Notes under the pieces: generated by a model
What the model saw: the letters and a program-made list of their open reading frames with translations, nothing else
Database searches by the model: none
What the model was told of the DNA's origin: nothing
Source: Mikania micrantha
Taxonomy: Eukaryota > Streptophyta > Magnoliopsida > Asterales > Asteraceae
DNA length: 64,000 nucleotides
Assembly (NCBI GenBank): GCA_009363875.1
Contig: CM018696.1
Coordinates: 21,651,475 to 21,715,474 of the forward strand
Direction: 5' to 3'
Shown: in pieces, positions 11,631 through 23,663 of the stretch
Layout of the letters: every line of letters starts with the position of its first letter
How positions within the stretch are numbered: the stretch's first letter is position 1
Position numbers and translations under genes: made by a program

Positions 11631-12016
11631 TGTAGAGCCCAATTGATGTTGAAGACTAACAAAGCCAACCATAGAAGAGTTGAAGACCAGATTTTGCTCT
11701 TATTTTGTTGTATTTCGTGTACATAGTTTTCGTATACACATTTATTTCGTGTACTCGAACATTTTCATGTATAGTGGTTCGAGTACACCTAGATGTAGTA
11801 TAAATAGACGCATTTTTGTACTATTCTGGGTTGGATTCCCGAGGAATGCTCTCTAGACGTATTAAGGCATTACTTCGTGTACTTCACTGAAATATATCAA
11901 AGTTTTGAACTTTCTTCTTGTTCTTGTGTTTCTATTTCGGATTCCGCACGTTGTAGATACATTTGATGCAGATTGGAGGCTTAAATCTCAGTTCTTGATC
12001 TGTTTTAGGACCGACA
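11631..12016 (+). repeat. 5' LTR of copia L1
   Basis: The 386-bp LTR runs from TGTAGAGCCC to GACCGACA, two bases before the PBS. It is clearly related to the L2 LTRs (369 bp, same TGTAGAGCCCA start). It contains TATAAATA at 11799-11806 and TTCGTGTACTCGAA-type quasi-palindromes. L1 has no visible 3' LTR for dating. Confidence 0.9.
11799..11806 (+). promoter_or_regulatory. TATA box of L1 LTR
   Basis: TATAAATA followed by GACG, identical in context to the TATA boxes of the L2 LTRs. TTCGAGTAC-type motifs lie just upstream. Confidence 0.65.
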
Positions 12017-12018
12017 AG

Positions 12019-12030
12019 TGGTATCAGAGC
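12019..12030 (+). other. Primer binding site of L1
   Basis: TGGTATCAGAGC, the exact complement expected for initiator tRNA-Met, lies 2 bp after the LTR. Confidence 0.9.
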
Positions 12031-12520
12031 CTTAGTGCTCTTTTCTACATCAAGGTACAAGCTTTTCAGTGCAAGTTCATTGCTTTCTTGTTCTATTGTA
12101 TTCCTTCTAGCTGCTATTCAAATTTGGTACTCTGAATCTTGAGAAATATTTCTCCGGAAAATTTTAAAGTATTTTCGAGTTCAATTCGAATATAATCTCT
12201 TTGAGTATAGTAGAGTTCGGATTCAATTGGTGTTTGACAACAGTTTTGGTGATTTCGAGTATTTGGAGATTTCGACTACATTTGATTTCGAACACAAGGT
12301 TGAGTTTCGACTACAGGTCTTGAGTTCGAATACATTAAGATCTTCGAATACAGGTTCTTCGAATACATCCGGGGTTTCGGGTACATTTTTAAAGTTTCGG
12401 GTACTTTAGACTTCAAACATGTCTTGAACTTTGGGTAGTTGTGATTGTTTCGAGTACTGTCTGGTACTTAGCACTATTGGGGAGTTCATGAACTATACTT
12501 AGCAAATTCTCTGATTAATC
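12031..12520 (+). other. Untranslated leader of L1 with TTCGAGTAC-type repeats
   Basis: This 490-bp stretch between PBS and gag has no gene. It is dense in variants of TTCGAATACA, TTCGACTACA and TTTCGGGTAC, about one every 15-25 bp between 12175 and 12420. The antisense sister L2 has the same kind of leader at 56490-56800. Confidence 0.75.
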
Positions 12521-15197
12521 ATGGCATCAAAGAACCTGACAAACTTGTCTAATCTGATCAGCTTGGATAATGAGATCGGCAGCGGAACAAAGCCACCTAG
12601 GCTTGTGTCGGGTGATAACTTTCAGGATTGGAAATTCAGGTTCCAATCATTCATCAAGTACACTGACCCTAAGCTATGGAGGTCAATTGAAGAGGGGCCT
12701 CACGTACCCATGTACCAGAGGGAGCTAAATAGATTAATTCCCAAGGACCCTGAACAGTATACGGAAGCCGACATTCTTTTGAAAGAGAAAGACGGTAAGG
12801 CATACGCATCAATAACCATGGCTCTGCCAACTGATGCTGCTCATGGTTTCAAGGAACATCAGACAGCTAAGCAGTTGTGGGATGCTTTGGTTGAAAGGTT
12901 TAAAGGAAATGAAGACATGCGAGAGAGTCGCAAGGATATGCTAAGGCAAAGGTTCAATATGTTCAACCATATCAAGGGAGAATCGTTGGAAGCTCAACTG
13001 AACCGATTCACACATCTAATGGCTGAGATGACAAGTGCTGGGATTGAGATGTCTAAAGGAGAGGTCAACAAAAAAACTCTTGAACTCATTGCCATATAAT
13101 TGGAATTCAAATTCCACCACCATCAAGAGAACCAAAGACATGTACAAGACCTCTCTAAGTGAGTTGATCTTAATTATCAAAACCTATGACATGGATGATA
13201 AACAAAGAGCCCTCAATCATGCCAGTTCTATGGGCATTGCACCCGCATCAGAAAATGTTGCTCTTCTGTCAGCCATCAACTTTCAAGCATCCGGGTTGCA
13301 GCATTATCAAGCTCCTTCATCACAGTCTGTTGCATTTGAGACTGCATTTCTTTCATCAGGGCAGGTCAGTTCAGTGCCCAAGGTCAGTCCGGAGAGTGAA
13401 GAAAATCTGCTGTTGTTCAAGGGATTTATGAACAGCTACAATGCTTTTATTGCTAGAGAGTTGGCATCGGCCAATCTCACTCAAGATAACCTAGAGCAGA
13501 TTAACCCGGCAGATGTTAAAGAAATGGACATTTCGTTGCAAATGGCAATGGCAGTCTTCCGTGCAAAGAAATTCATCAAGAAATATGGAAGGAACAGTTT
13601 TGGCAGCAACCAAGGGAAGAAGCTGGGTTTTGATAAATCAAAGCTGCGATGATACAATTGTGACCAACCGGGTCACTTTGCAAGAGAGTGCAAACTGCTG
13701 AAGGTGGCTAAGGAAGGTGAAAAGAAGTCGGTTGAGAAGGCTGCTGCTGCAGGGGGAAGTGCTAGCACGTCTAAAGCACTGGTGACTCAAGAGACAGACT
13801 CCTATGATTGGAGTGATCAAGTGCAGGAACTGGAGTTGACACTGAGTCATGCTTTTATGGCAGAGGTGAATGAGAAGCAAAATGAGGTAACCCACAATCT
13901 TTGCTCCACTTCTTGCATTGATAAAATTTTTAAATACCGGTCTCACAATGAGGAATTAATCAAGGAGGCCACCAAACTTAAGTACTTTAACTTTGAATTT
14001 CTAAAAAATGAAGCACTTTTCAAAAAGAAAATTGCTGCTGAAAGGCGTGACATTTCCTAATTAAAAGAATTATTAAGTGATAAAGAGTCCAACTATCGAG
14101 ACGCAAGGCGTCAGATAGATGAACTCACTTCAAAGTTGGAGCATCTTAAGTCTCAATTGTCTAAAACAAAAATTCAAGCTGATAAATATGAGTATGCTAG
14201 TACTGCGGTGGCCAGTATGATTGATGTCCAATGTAGGAGAAAGGAAAAAAATTGGGATTGGTTTTACTGAGGTGAAACCTCCATTTAACCACAACTACTC
14301 CATCATGCCCAATATCAACACATCAGTTGATGATCTGTTGTTGAAATCCGACCGAAGGTGTGATTTCAACACTGGTTCTAGCTAACCAGTTCCTTTGATA
14401 GCAGATCCAGTTGAGACCGGCCCCAGTATTTCTAATGATTCTGAGGTGTGTGTAGATAGTTTAAATGATACATGTCTGAGGGGGAAGAAAGAAGTGCTGG
14501 GAGGAGCACAGAGTGTTCAACATCATTTAGAACATCACCGTTTATTCCAAAAACTGATTTTGTGGGAAGATTTGATGAAATTAAAATCAAACCTGATGAG
14601 ATGTCTAAAAACTTTAATTATACTTTTGTTAAGAATGATGTTATTTTGGAATCAATTTTTTCTTCTTTGCATCAGGAATACAATGGTCATTCCACAATCA
14701 CCAAAGAGGCAGGTTCAAAGTTGAACCCTAACTGTGAACCTTTTGTTCCAACTGGGTCATTGGAACAAGCCTCTACAAGTTCTTCCTCTAGTCATAGTGA
14801 TTATGATGTAAAACCTTTTGACCCTAAGGAATTTCATTAGAAGGTTTGTTGTTATGCGTGTGGTAGACCAGGCCACATTGTCCCAAATTGTCTGCACAGA
14901 CCTACTGAATTCTTCTATGGGAAGAATCAAAAGGTCACACCCAAGGCCAAACCCATTATCAGATCAATGAGGACTGGCCAATCCTCAAGGCCTAGGGTGA
15001 CAGCTCAGAAGGTATCTCAGAAACCTTCCACTGCCAAAAAGGCCAAATCAGTTTTACAAAATCAATCTGGTTTTCAAAAACAAAAATCAAAGTGTTTTAA
15101 AACTAAAAGCAAGTCACAATGGAAGAACCATCCACCAATGAAACCACCTTTAAAACCAGTTGACCTTGGCAGTGGTGCAAGGTCAAAAAATTGTTAA
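12521..15197 (+). pseudogene. gag: Sirevirus-type gag of L1 (broken)
   Basis: It starts MASKNLTNLSNL, the same N-terminus as L2 gag, and carries the copia gag core (FQDWKFRFQSFI, LWDALVERFKGNEDM, MFNHIKGESLEAQLNRF). A CCHC knuckle (YNCDQPGHFARECK, with the first Cys changed to Tyr) is at about 13650-13690, a coiled-coil-like Lys/Glu-rich region at 13800-14150 and a second knuckle (CYACGRPGHIVPNC) at about 14850. Gag forms the virus-like particle and binds RNA. Damage: frameshift near 13075, stops near 13650 and 14058, further frame changes near 14250 and 14470 and a stop near 14838. Confidence 0.85.
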
Positions 15198-15272
15198 GGC
15201 CAAATCAGTCAAACCCAAAGGGGTTCTCAAGAAAGGACCCGTTGTTTCACCTGTACCTAAACCCGTTATGGT

Positions 15273-17039
15273 TTGGGTACCCATCTCTCATTGATTGTGT
15301 GTGTAATGCAGGGATGGCCAAATAAGCTCAAAAACGTTTGGTATGTGGATAGTGGCTGCTCCTGGCATATGACTGGGGATTTTTCTCGGTTGCATGAAGT
15401 CACACCTTTCAATGGAGGATATGTCTCATTCGCTGGAAACAAGGGAAGGAAGATAAGCATGAAGGGCATAGTCACTAATGGAACTCTCAGTTTTGAGGAT
15501 GTGTATTACGTTGAGGAGCTCAATCACAGCTTATTGAATGTTTCTCAGATTTGTGACAAGAGCTTCTCAACACACTTCACTAACAAGGAGTGTCTTATTC
15601 TAAAGCCTGGATTTGTTGTGCCTGAGAAGTGGATCTTTATGAGGACTCCTAGAATAAATAATGCCTACATCATCAATATGAATTCTGATTCATTCACTGA
15701 GAACACCTGCTTGTTCTTAAAGGCATCGAGCATGACTGTCTACTTTGGCATCGCCGACTAGGTCACGTCAACCTGAAGAATCTCAACTGACTTGCTAAAG
15801 GAGATCACGTTATCGGCTTACCTTCTAAAGACTTCTCCACAATTGAGAAGTGCATCGCATGTGCCAAGGGGAAGCAGCATAAAAGACCCCACAAGACTAA
15901 GTTGTTCAACTCTATTTCATCGATTCTGCAACTTCTTCACATGGATCTCTTTGGACCAGTCAACGTTATGAGCATCGGGAAGAAGTCATGTTGTCTGGTT
16001 GTGACATATGATTATTCCAGATTTACCTGGGTGTTCTTTCTGGCCAAGAAAGATGAGACGCAGAGATTCTGAAGAAGTTTATCACCTTGATCGAAAATCA
16101 GAAGAACTTAAAGATTAAGGTGAGCAGAACCGACAACGGCACTGAATTTAGAAATCAGACGCTTATTGATTTCTACGATGAGAAGGGGATTGCTCGACAG
16201 TATAGTGCAGCACGTACACCTCAGCAAAATGGAGTTGCTGAAAGGAGGAACATAACACTCATTGAAGCTGCACAAACCGTGTTTTCAGAATCCAAGCTGC
16301 CGATATTCTTCTAGGCTGAAGCAGTTAACACAACTTTTTATGTTCAAAATCGAGCACTGCTAAACAAATGCCATCAAAAGACCCCTTATGAGATCTTCTT
16401 CAACCAGAAGCCTAAAGTTGGTCATTTCAAGTTGTTTGGGTGTCCGTGTACTCTTCTCCATACTGAGCTGAATCATAAGTTTGATGACAAGGCTGATGAG
16501 TGTTATTTTGTGGGCTATTGATCAAAAAAGGCTGCCTACTAGGTGTATAACAAGAAGACCCGGATGATTGTCGAATCATATTATATCGATTAGCAAGAGA
16601 TGAACAACACAAACGAAGGTTCTGGTCCAAGCTGGATGTTTCAGTATGATTCTACTTTCGAGCACTTTAACACTACATCAGAGAGTGCAGGACCATCTGA
16701 ACCAACTGACAACTTCTACAAGGGTGATGACGTAGACTATCGGGTTGACTACGTTCCATGTGATCCCAAGCTTCTAACGGTTGACCCTCCAGGCATGTAC
16801 GATCGGGCTCCTCCAGTTCAGCCAACCCCGATCAATGAAGTCATCCCATCAGAACCGGATGCTTCTCAGTCCGTTCAGCCACTCCCAGAGAATGATTAAG
16901 CTTCATTTTCTTCCCACCAAACTTTTGATAAACCACTGTTCTCGGATCACATTCCTGAGGAACATTGTGTGGATCATGGAGCCGAAGCTAGTGAAATAGC
17001 TCCAGTTGACAACATTTCATCCTCCAGTGAAGACCAGAT
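15273..17039 (+). pseudogene. pol: Copia pol of L1: protease and integrase (broken)
   Basis: In order: aspartic protease site WYVDSGCSWHMTGD (about 15340), GAG-pre-integrase HRRLGHVN and CIACAKGKQHKR (about 15750-15880), integrase core with HMDLFGPV, YDYSRFTWVFF, RTDNGTEF and QQNGVAERRN (about 15940-16250), then the C-terminal FGCPCTLLH region and a Pro/Ser-rich linker. Stops near 15790, 16312, 16520, 16541 and 16591 and a frameshift near 15730 inactivate it. It is interrupted after EDQ at 17039 by L2, and the frame resumes at 57312 after the CAGAT duplication. Confidence 0.9.
17035..17039. other. Target-site duplication of L2 (left copy)
   Basis: CAGAT directly before the L2 LTR start TGTAGGTCTC. 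The matching CAGAT is at 57312-57316 directly after the other LTR. Confidence 0.95.
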
Positions 17040-17408
17040 TGTAGGTCTCAAAAGGAATCAAGAACCGAACTTTATCTTCATAATCATCATCAATGATCTC
17101 TAACGAGTGCAGAATCCAAGTTAGAATCAAGAAAGCAAGTGTAAAAATGTAATCTTTGTATAAATACTGAAAATCGAGTACAAGTGCCTCAATGCGTCTA
17201 GAGAGCAAATGCCTCGGGATTCTCACCTAAACCTGTACAAAATACGTCTATTTATACTAGGCTTATGTGTATACGAAATCTAATACAAAAAGTTCGAGTA
17301 CACGAACTCTTCGTGTACTCGAAGTGTTGTACACGAAATTAACCAAAAATTGAGCGTTTACTCTTTCAGGTTGACTTTGTCAGTCTTCATCGTGTAGTGG
17401 GCTCTACA
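17040..17408 (-). repeat. 3' LTR of copia L2
   Basis: 369 bp with terminal TGTAGAGCCCA...GAGACCTACA on the minus strand, immediately after the PPT. It carries a TATAAATA box and the TTCGTGTACTCGAA quasi-palindromes. It pairs with 56943-57311. Confidence 0.95.
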
Positions 17409-17420
17409 AACTCCCCCTAG
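17409..17420 (-). other. Polypurine tract of L2
   Basis: The minus strand reads CTAGGGGGAGTT directly before TGTAGAGCCC. Two nearly identical purine tracts occur further upstream at 21811 and 21925. Confidence 0.9.
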
Positions 17421-17430
17421 ACTGCCGAAG

Positions 17431-20053
17431 TCATCTGATCGGAAGAGTGACATTGTGTGGTCCAGTTCCAGCATAAAGTTTCAACTCGATAGCATAAGCG
17501 ACTGTACGAGTGAATGGCTTGGCTTCCTCATCATTTCCAGAATACACTCGTATTGGAGACTCATGTAACTTCATCATGTCATCCTTTCTATACTTCAAGA
17601 GATCCATAGGGTCGAGAATGATGTCGGTATCATCAACATTGTCTTTGTTCTTGATGATGACCGCTGCAAGATTAAGATCGTCATAGTACCAAGACAAGAA
17701 GTTAACCAATGAATTGTCTGGAACTCTAGGAGATACTGGAACTGCTATCTCAACATGAGGTGGAAAATACTTATAGTATAGCCAATATTTCTTTGTCTTT
17801 GGATCTATAATGCACTTTGATTCAAAACGCCTTCCTTTTGCGGTCCTCATTGCTGGAAAGTCTTTATCGCACTGGTCCTTCAGAAACTTTGCAAACAGAT
17901 CGGCTTGATTATCTTTTGATGGGTTGAAGAACATGGAGTTGTTAATGCTTGGCAGATCAAACTTAGGCATGGTGCAAAAATCTCTCGGCTTCTTATAGAA
18001 TTCGACTTTTCCATTCATCCTCTTCACCAGATAAATGTCCCTTACTTTGTCATACATCCAGCAGCATACGTTGGACCTATCGTTACGAACCGCGAACAGG
18101 TTTCTGTCATCTGAAATAAAGGTATGCTCTGGATGCTCCTCGTTCATCTCTCCAAGCCAAGTATCTTTGACTTCCTTAGGTGCTGGTGTCCAATCTTTCT
18201 GCTTCTCGAACCAACTGTTGATCACTGTTCCCAGAGGAGGAATCTCTTTGCCATCTGAATCAAGATACTTGTGAGTATACAAGTAATCTACATAAGGATA
18301 TTTGGCAACGTCGGCTATGACCACATTTTCTTGTCCATCCTTAACTTCTTCACCTGCCCACTCAAAGTCAAAATCCTCTGGTAAGTCATCAAACCAGCTA
18401 TCAAGGCCAGCTCCTGATGTTTCATCAGGCTGAACACAGTCGCCAAACAAGATATCGTCAGGAATATCTCCAAAAAGATCATCATAAAGACCAGTGGACT
18501 TTCCTGACGAGGATGGATTTCCAGTGGCTCCTCCTTGATGTTGGTCGTCTGGAGGTCCTTGATCCCCTTTATCAGATGGATCATCTTCTTTCACGTTTCC
18601 ACCATCATCCTTATCATCTTTGTCATCCTCCTTTTCCTTCGGATCCTTTTCTTTCTCGTCATCACCATCATCATTGTCACTATCATCACTGTCATCATCA
18701 CTGTCATGAAAAACATCGTCTATGTACTCATCATCGGACTCTGGAACTTCCTCTCCTTTAAGCCTTTTGATGTCCTTCTTCATCTCATGGTTCTCTATCA
18801 ACAGACATCTGATGAACTTTCTGTGAGCCTTGACCTTTCCATGACACTTGTTCAGCTTGTCACATATCTTTATCATCCCTTCTTGTAGATTTAGAATAAG
18901 ACCATCCTTACGCTTGGAATCATTTTCAAGTTGAAATACTCGCTCCTGCAAACCTACGAGATCGACAGGCACAAGTTGTGGCTCATAAGGTGAATCAGCG
19001 TGCAAAGGAGATTTTCCTTTGTCGCTGCTGGAATGGGGTGGAGATGATTGAGTTTTGGTATGTGGAGGGATAGTGGCAGATGGAAAAGTGGTGGGAATTC
19101 TGATGACTAGTTTGGGTTTTGATGGTTTTGCTTTAGGTTTAGGTTGCTTGGGTTTTATGGGTTGTGTAGGTGGAGGTGGTGGAGGTGGTTGTGTAACAGG
19201 TGGTGATGAAGGTGGTTATGTAAGTGTAGGAGGTTGGACTACAGGAGGTGGTGAGGGTGGCTTGGTTTTTTTAGGTGGCTTGGGTTGTGTGGGTTGTGTA
19301 GATGGAGGTGGTTGTGTAGGCGGAGGTGGTTGTGTAGGTGCCTGTGATATGATAGATGTAGCAGATGATGCGGACTACACTCCACCTCTTGATTCCCAGA
19401 GTGCCTATTGTGGGAACTAGATCCTGATGCCGTTTGTTGATGACGATCTGTAGGAAGCGAGGAAATGCCAGAAACCTTTCCTTTCTCCTTCTCTTGCTGT
19501 TGGCATACATGTCAAGAAATATCATCCTCGAGTAGTTGAAGTCCATTCCCAGAGCTAATGCTGTCAAACACGAGCTTAATGTCTGATTCAGCACATCATA
19601 ACCGCCTTTTCTTCCGGACAAACATTGTGTGACGACATGAGCCAGGTATCTCCAGTAGGGATGAAGAAGTTTCTTCTCTGTGGGAGGGTAGGCACCCTCA
19701 TATCCCATCTGAAAGACTGTACGGTTGAGCAGATCTTGATCTAACTCAATAGGATCTGTATCCTTGTTTCCGAATTGAAGACACTCTCGCAGAATTTGCT
19801 CTGTAATGGTAATTGGCTTGCCCTGGATCTTCCCAATGATGATAACATTTCCACTGCTACCTGTATGCTCAGTAACAGTGCTCCAGAAACGCTCAATGTA
19901 ATCAAAAACAATAGTAGGATGCTCCATGATAGCGTAGTTAACCGGGGAGATAATAAGACCATTGACTAAGCTTTTGAACTCTGAATGTCTCTCTGGTGGA
20001 TCTCCAAGATATGCTGACATGTTATGATCTGGTACGAAACGTAGGTCAGCCAT
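17431..20053 (-). pseudogene. L2 downstream ORF (env position): large protein of unknown function
   Basis: Read from Met at 20053: an N-terminal folded domain of about 220 residues (MADLRFVPDHNMSAYLGDPP; IMEHPTIVFDYIERFW), then a Pro/Thr/Lys-rich linker (about 19400-19010), a short coiled-coil-like segment (LQERVFQLENDSKRK), a highly acidic Asp/Glu/Lys stretch (about 18590-18720) and a C-terminal domain (YLVKRMNG, SWYYDDLNLAAVII, AYAIELKLYAG). It is broken in the linker by a frameshift near 19375 and a stop near 19217; the 524-codon C-terminal part (19005-17431) is open. I see no signal peptide or membrane helix, so envelope function is unsupported. Sireviruses have an ORF here. Element B carries a relative. 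Confidence 0.75.
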
Positions 20054-20139
20054 CTGAAAAAGAAACTGATTAAGTTAGTTCAAGATTAAGAAAAATCAAT
20101 TTTCTGAAAAATTTTCTAAGTATGGAGCAAGTCGTTCTC

Positions 20140-20345
20140 GAACTAACAATTGTACACGAAATGAACGACTGTACACGAAGCACAAACAGTACACGAAGAA
20201 CATTCTGTACACGAAGTGAATCCTGTACACGAAGTGAATCCTGTACACGAAAAACATCATGTACACGAAGTCCATCTTGTACACGAAGTTTTATCTGTAT
20301 TCGAAAATTATTCTGTACACGAAGTTTGGATTTCGAATACAGCAT
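20140..20345. repeat. TGTACACGAAG repeat block
   Basis: About ten copies of TGTACACGAA (or TGTATTCGAA) are spaced about 16-18 bp apart. The motif is half of the quasi-palindrome TTCGTGTACTCGAA seen in the LTRs and leaders of L1 and L2. Confidence 0.85.
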
Positions 20346-20810
20346 AAACCTTTAAAACTTCATCATGCTTACTCCTTAGAATCTCTAATGTAGTTTGAAA
20401 TACTCGGAAATCATAGGCGCTCACAATATCCAAATATTGCCTTTCAATTTCAAGCATTTCAAGGTCAATTTATCAAAAGACTTCATGTATACGAAAATCG
20501 CGTACTCGAAAATTACTTTTGACCATAACTTTCGAATCCGCGGTCAAAATTTGATAAAACTCTATACCTAAGGTCGCCTAATGATGATCTAAAGGATAGC
20601 CGGAGTAGAATTTTGAGATCGGGTCTAGAAGTCGAGGTCGCCTCAGAGAAAGAAATTCCATACTCGAAGTGTGAAAACGTGTACTCGAAATAATGGTACT
20701 CTAAATTTAATATGGTTGGGCTATTTATAGGGTCATTTCGAATACACTATTTCGTGTACTCAATTTCGAGTACGCACACTTGATCTATTTTCGACTTAAA
20801 ATTCTAACTG

Positions 20811-20856
20811 GTAAAATAAAATAAAATAAAATAAAATAAAATAAAATAAAATAAAC
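20811..20856. repeat. (AAAAT)n microsatellite
   Basis: About eight to nine perfect AAAAT/AATAA-register pentanucleotide copies in the L2 spacer. Confidence 0.95.
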
Positions 20857-21810
20857 TTTGGACAAGTTAAGTTTAGTCGGGTCAAATTGTTTTGGGATCA
20901 AATCTGTTATCAAAATTTTAACCATCTTAGTTAATTTCTTAACGAATCACAACCTTTAAATAGCTATTCCCCACCAATAATTTCCACTCGTTATTCCATC
21001 TCTTAAAAAAATCAGTTATATGATCAAGTTTTTCTGAAAATATCTTCTGGGAAATTTGTGAACAATTAGATTGTAAGACTAGATTAATATGCAACTTATC
21101 AGTCTTGTTAAATCCTTGGTTTCAAACTTTGATTGTGTTTTAATGAACTTCAAATTATTTTGACAGAGTTTTAAGATGAGAAAAGAAAAGAACAGATCTT
21201 TTAGGTTAGAATTAAGAACAAGAAGGGGTTCTATCATCTTGTGCTCATTGGCATCTTTTTATTTTTCTGATATGCAGACACATTGGTCTTAACGTCACAC
21301 ATCCAGTTCTTTGCTTACGCAAAACATAGGATGCTTCAGTAGGTATTTCCCGCTCTTTGTTTGCACAAAACATAGGAAATACCCGAGTTTTTCAAACACA
21401 ATTTCAAGTTTATATAAAAACACAAACTCGTTTTGATTCAAGGATTTAATCAAGAAGTCAAATAGTTGTCACACATTTCTAGTTATCTAATGATCACAAT
21501 TTCGCACTTATTTATCTATTTATATGTATTTTAATTGATCAAGTCTGATTATTTAAGTTTTGAAAAACTTATTTCTACTTCTTAGTATAGAATAGATATT
21601 CAAAGTTGTTATTCTTTTAGAAATCTTATTAAGATAGTGAAATTTTGATCCTTAGAGATTATTTCACTTCCCAATTTGATCGATTCACTTTGCTTGTTCA
21701 AATAAACTCTTTTTGTATTTTTTCTTAAACTTTGAGAAGACAAAAATATTTTTGTAATTTTCTTTGAATAACAAGAGGCAGAATCTTCTTTTCTTAAGGT
21801 TTGAAAACTT

Positions 21811-21937
21811 AACTCCCCCTAAACCTGTAGATCATCTTAGACTGACTCAAAGACCGAAAATCTTTTTGTTGTTTTGTAAATTTTGACTCAAAGAATGAAA
21901 AATCTTTTTGTTGTTTTGTAAATTGTCTCCCCCAAAA
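21811..21937 (-). other. Internal polypurine tracts of L2
   Basis: The minus strand reads TTTAGGGGGAGTT (21811-21823) and TTTTGGGGGAGAC (21925-21937), close copies of the terminal PPT CTAGGGGGAGTT. Multiple PPTs are described for Sireviruses. Here they sit just downstream of the pol stop and upstream of the extra ORF. Confidence 0.7.
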
Positions 21938-22006
21938 TTTGTAAACATATTAGGACACAAATTTTAATGTATTTACAAAAATGCTTTTAAGTGAAGCTTA
22001 TTAGTT

Positions 22007-22473
22007 TTAGAGAGGCAAGCAAGTGATGAAAGTGTGCTGTGTCAAACGGTTTTGTGAAAAGATCCGCCAGATTATCATCTGTATGGATCTTTTCAAGATG
22101 AATGAGTTTCCGTTCAAAACAGTCACGGATGAAATGAATCCGGATGTCAATATGTTTAGTTTTGGAGTGTTGTACCGGATTTTTGACGATCTGTTAGGCT
22201 GCTCCATTGTCACAATAAATAGGAGAGTCAAGAAAGTTCAAACCGTAATCGAGGAGTTGTTGTTGCATCCAGATAACCTGAGAGCAACAACTGGAAGCGG
22301 CAACATATTCGGCTTCTGCAGTAGATGTGGATACGGTTGTTTGTTTCTTGCACTGCCATGAGACAAGGCGATCTCCCAGGTACTGACACCTACCTGTGGT
22401 TGACTTCCTGTCCAGGTTACATCCACCAAAGTCACTGTCTGAGTAGGCAAATAGTCTAAACTCAGAGTTCTTT
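22007..22473 (-). pseudogene. pol: L2 RNase H / pol C-terminus
   Basis: Minus strand: copia RNase H with FAYSDSDFGG, STTGRC, STAEAEYVAA, then IYCDNGAA, KHIDIR.HFIRD and a terminal LADLFTKP-like segment. RNase H removes the RNA template during reverse transcription. It continues the RT ORF that stops at 50683: deleting L3 plus one TSD joins the codons in frame (YPK|NSEF). One stop follows CDNGAA. The C-terminal end is at about 22007. Confidence 0.85.
22469..22473. other. Target-site duplication of L3 (left copy)
   Basis: TCTTT directly before the L3 LTR (TGTCACACCC). The same TCTTT is at 50683-50687. Confidence 0.95.
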
Positions 22474-23663
22474 TGTCACACCCCCAAATTTCAACTAACA
22501 GAATCTTACCGTTTAGGGCGTAACAAACCAGGATCTCAGATCATTAGACATAACGAAGACCTCTATATGATTTTCAGACATACTTTTGTCTTAATTTGTA
22601 AAATCAAAGTTTAACATTTGCGGAAGCGTTTGAAAACTAATAATAGTAAGTAACTTTTGCAAAACTATAAATACAATGTTCAATGTTTTAAATCAACAAC
22701 TGTATGCATGAGACTCAACGTCCTAGTCCCTGCTTGTCCTTGCTTGTGCCTTAGTGTCCTGAGAAAACATGTAAATCAAGTCAACACAAAGGTTGGTGCA
22801 TACATAGGTTTGTATGAACAATCACAAATATTTGAACCAAATGTTTGAACAAGCTGTTTGTAAGAAATGTTTATAGATCACATAATCACACATTGCATAG
22901 TCATGATAGCTAGTCATTGTACTATTTACATAAGCGGTCGACACCGAAGCTGACTGTTGTAATGTTTGATAGCCTTTTCCCTATTGTCTAGCATAAACAA
23001 TAGTAATGTGTGTTTGGTCAGTTAAACACTTGCGTAGATCCCATCTACCAAGTGAGGTTTGTCAAACCCAATAGATCTATCTTCAACTACCACGCTTTGC
23101 ACTACGGCAAACTAAACGGTTCGAAATGTAAGGCTTTGTAATGCTATGTTTGCACTTATAGTAAACAGCTAACTCATGCAAGTCATATGTGTCTAAAAGT
23201 GTTTGTTTGTGCATGTTTTCTCCCCCAAAACAGTAAAAGTAGAAAAGGGGCCGTGTACGCACCTTTGAATGTAGCAGAATGATCAAACACACGTGAACTG
23301 GCGTAGATAATCCTCTACGAAGAATCTGTGTTTAAACAATAACTTAGTGTTATTCGGGATGTCGTTTTGTGCTTGAAATCACATACGTGTCAACACACGT
23401 ATGTTATATTGTTAGAAATGTGTACAAGTAAGTACGCGTGACTTTTAAAGTCGTTTAATAAAATCATATAGTCCGTATACGATTTTATTTAAATAAGCGT
23501 ACTTATACGCGATTTCGTTTTCGTGTTAAAATATAAATTTTATTATTTCATATTGTTCGTATTCTCATTACGATTCCAACGCAACTCGAACGGGTCAAAA
23601 CGGAGTTAGAACGAATAATTTATGAGTTAAAAACCAAAATTGTTTTTAAACTAAAAAGCTCAA

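Larger units (their letters stand above)
20054..22006 (-). other. Non-coding spacer between L2 pol and downstream ORF
   Basis: About 1.95 kb without a gene. It holds a block of TGTACACGAAG repeats (20140-20345), more TTCGAGTAC/GTACTCGAA motifs (20490-20770), an AAAAT pentanucleotide repeat (20811-20855), a tandem duplication of about 42 bp (21842-21924) and two polypurine tracts (21811-21823 and 21925-21937, minus strand). The tracts just after pol suggest an ancestral 3' boundary here. Confidence 0.7.

Noticed and set aside
18035..19420. Plus-strand ORFs, including a Gly/Val-rich one at 19055-19420 and His-rich ones near 18417-18761
   Set aside because: They are antisense shadows of the proline-rich linker and acidic tract of the L2 downstream ORF.
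17431..20053. A viral envelope glycoprotein
   Set aside because: Only the position is env-like; no signal peptide, membrane helix or cleavage site is visible.
20140..20345. CRISPR-like array of repeats with 16-18 bp periodicity
   Set aside because: The repeat unit is about 10 bp, spacers are too short, it sits inside a plant retrotransposon and no cas genes are near.
22657..22848. Cys-rich 63-codon ORF, also at 48129-48320
   Set aside because: It is present in both L3 LTRs because they are copies; no coding evidence, and the LTR is non-coding elsewhere.
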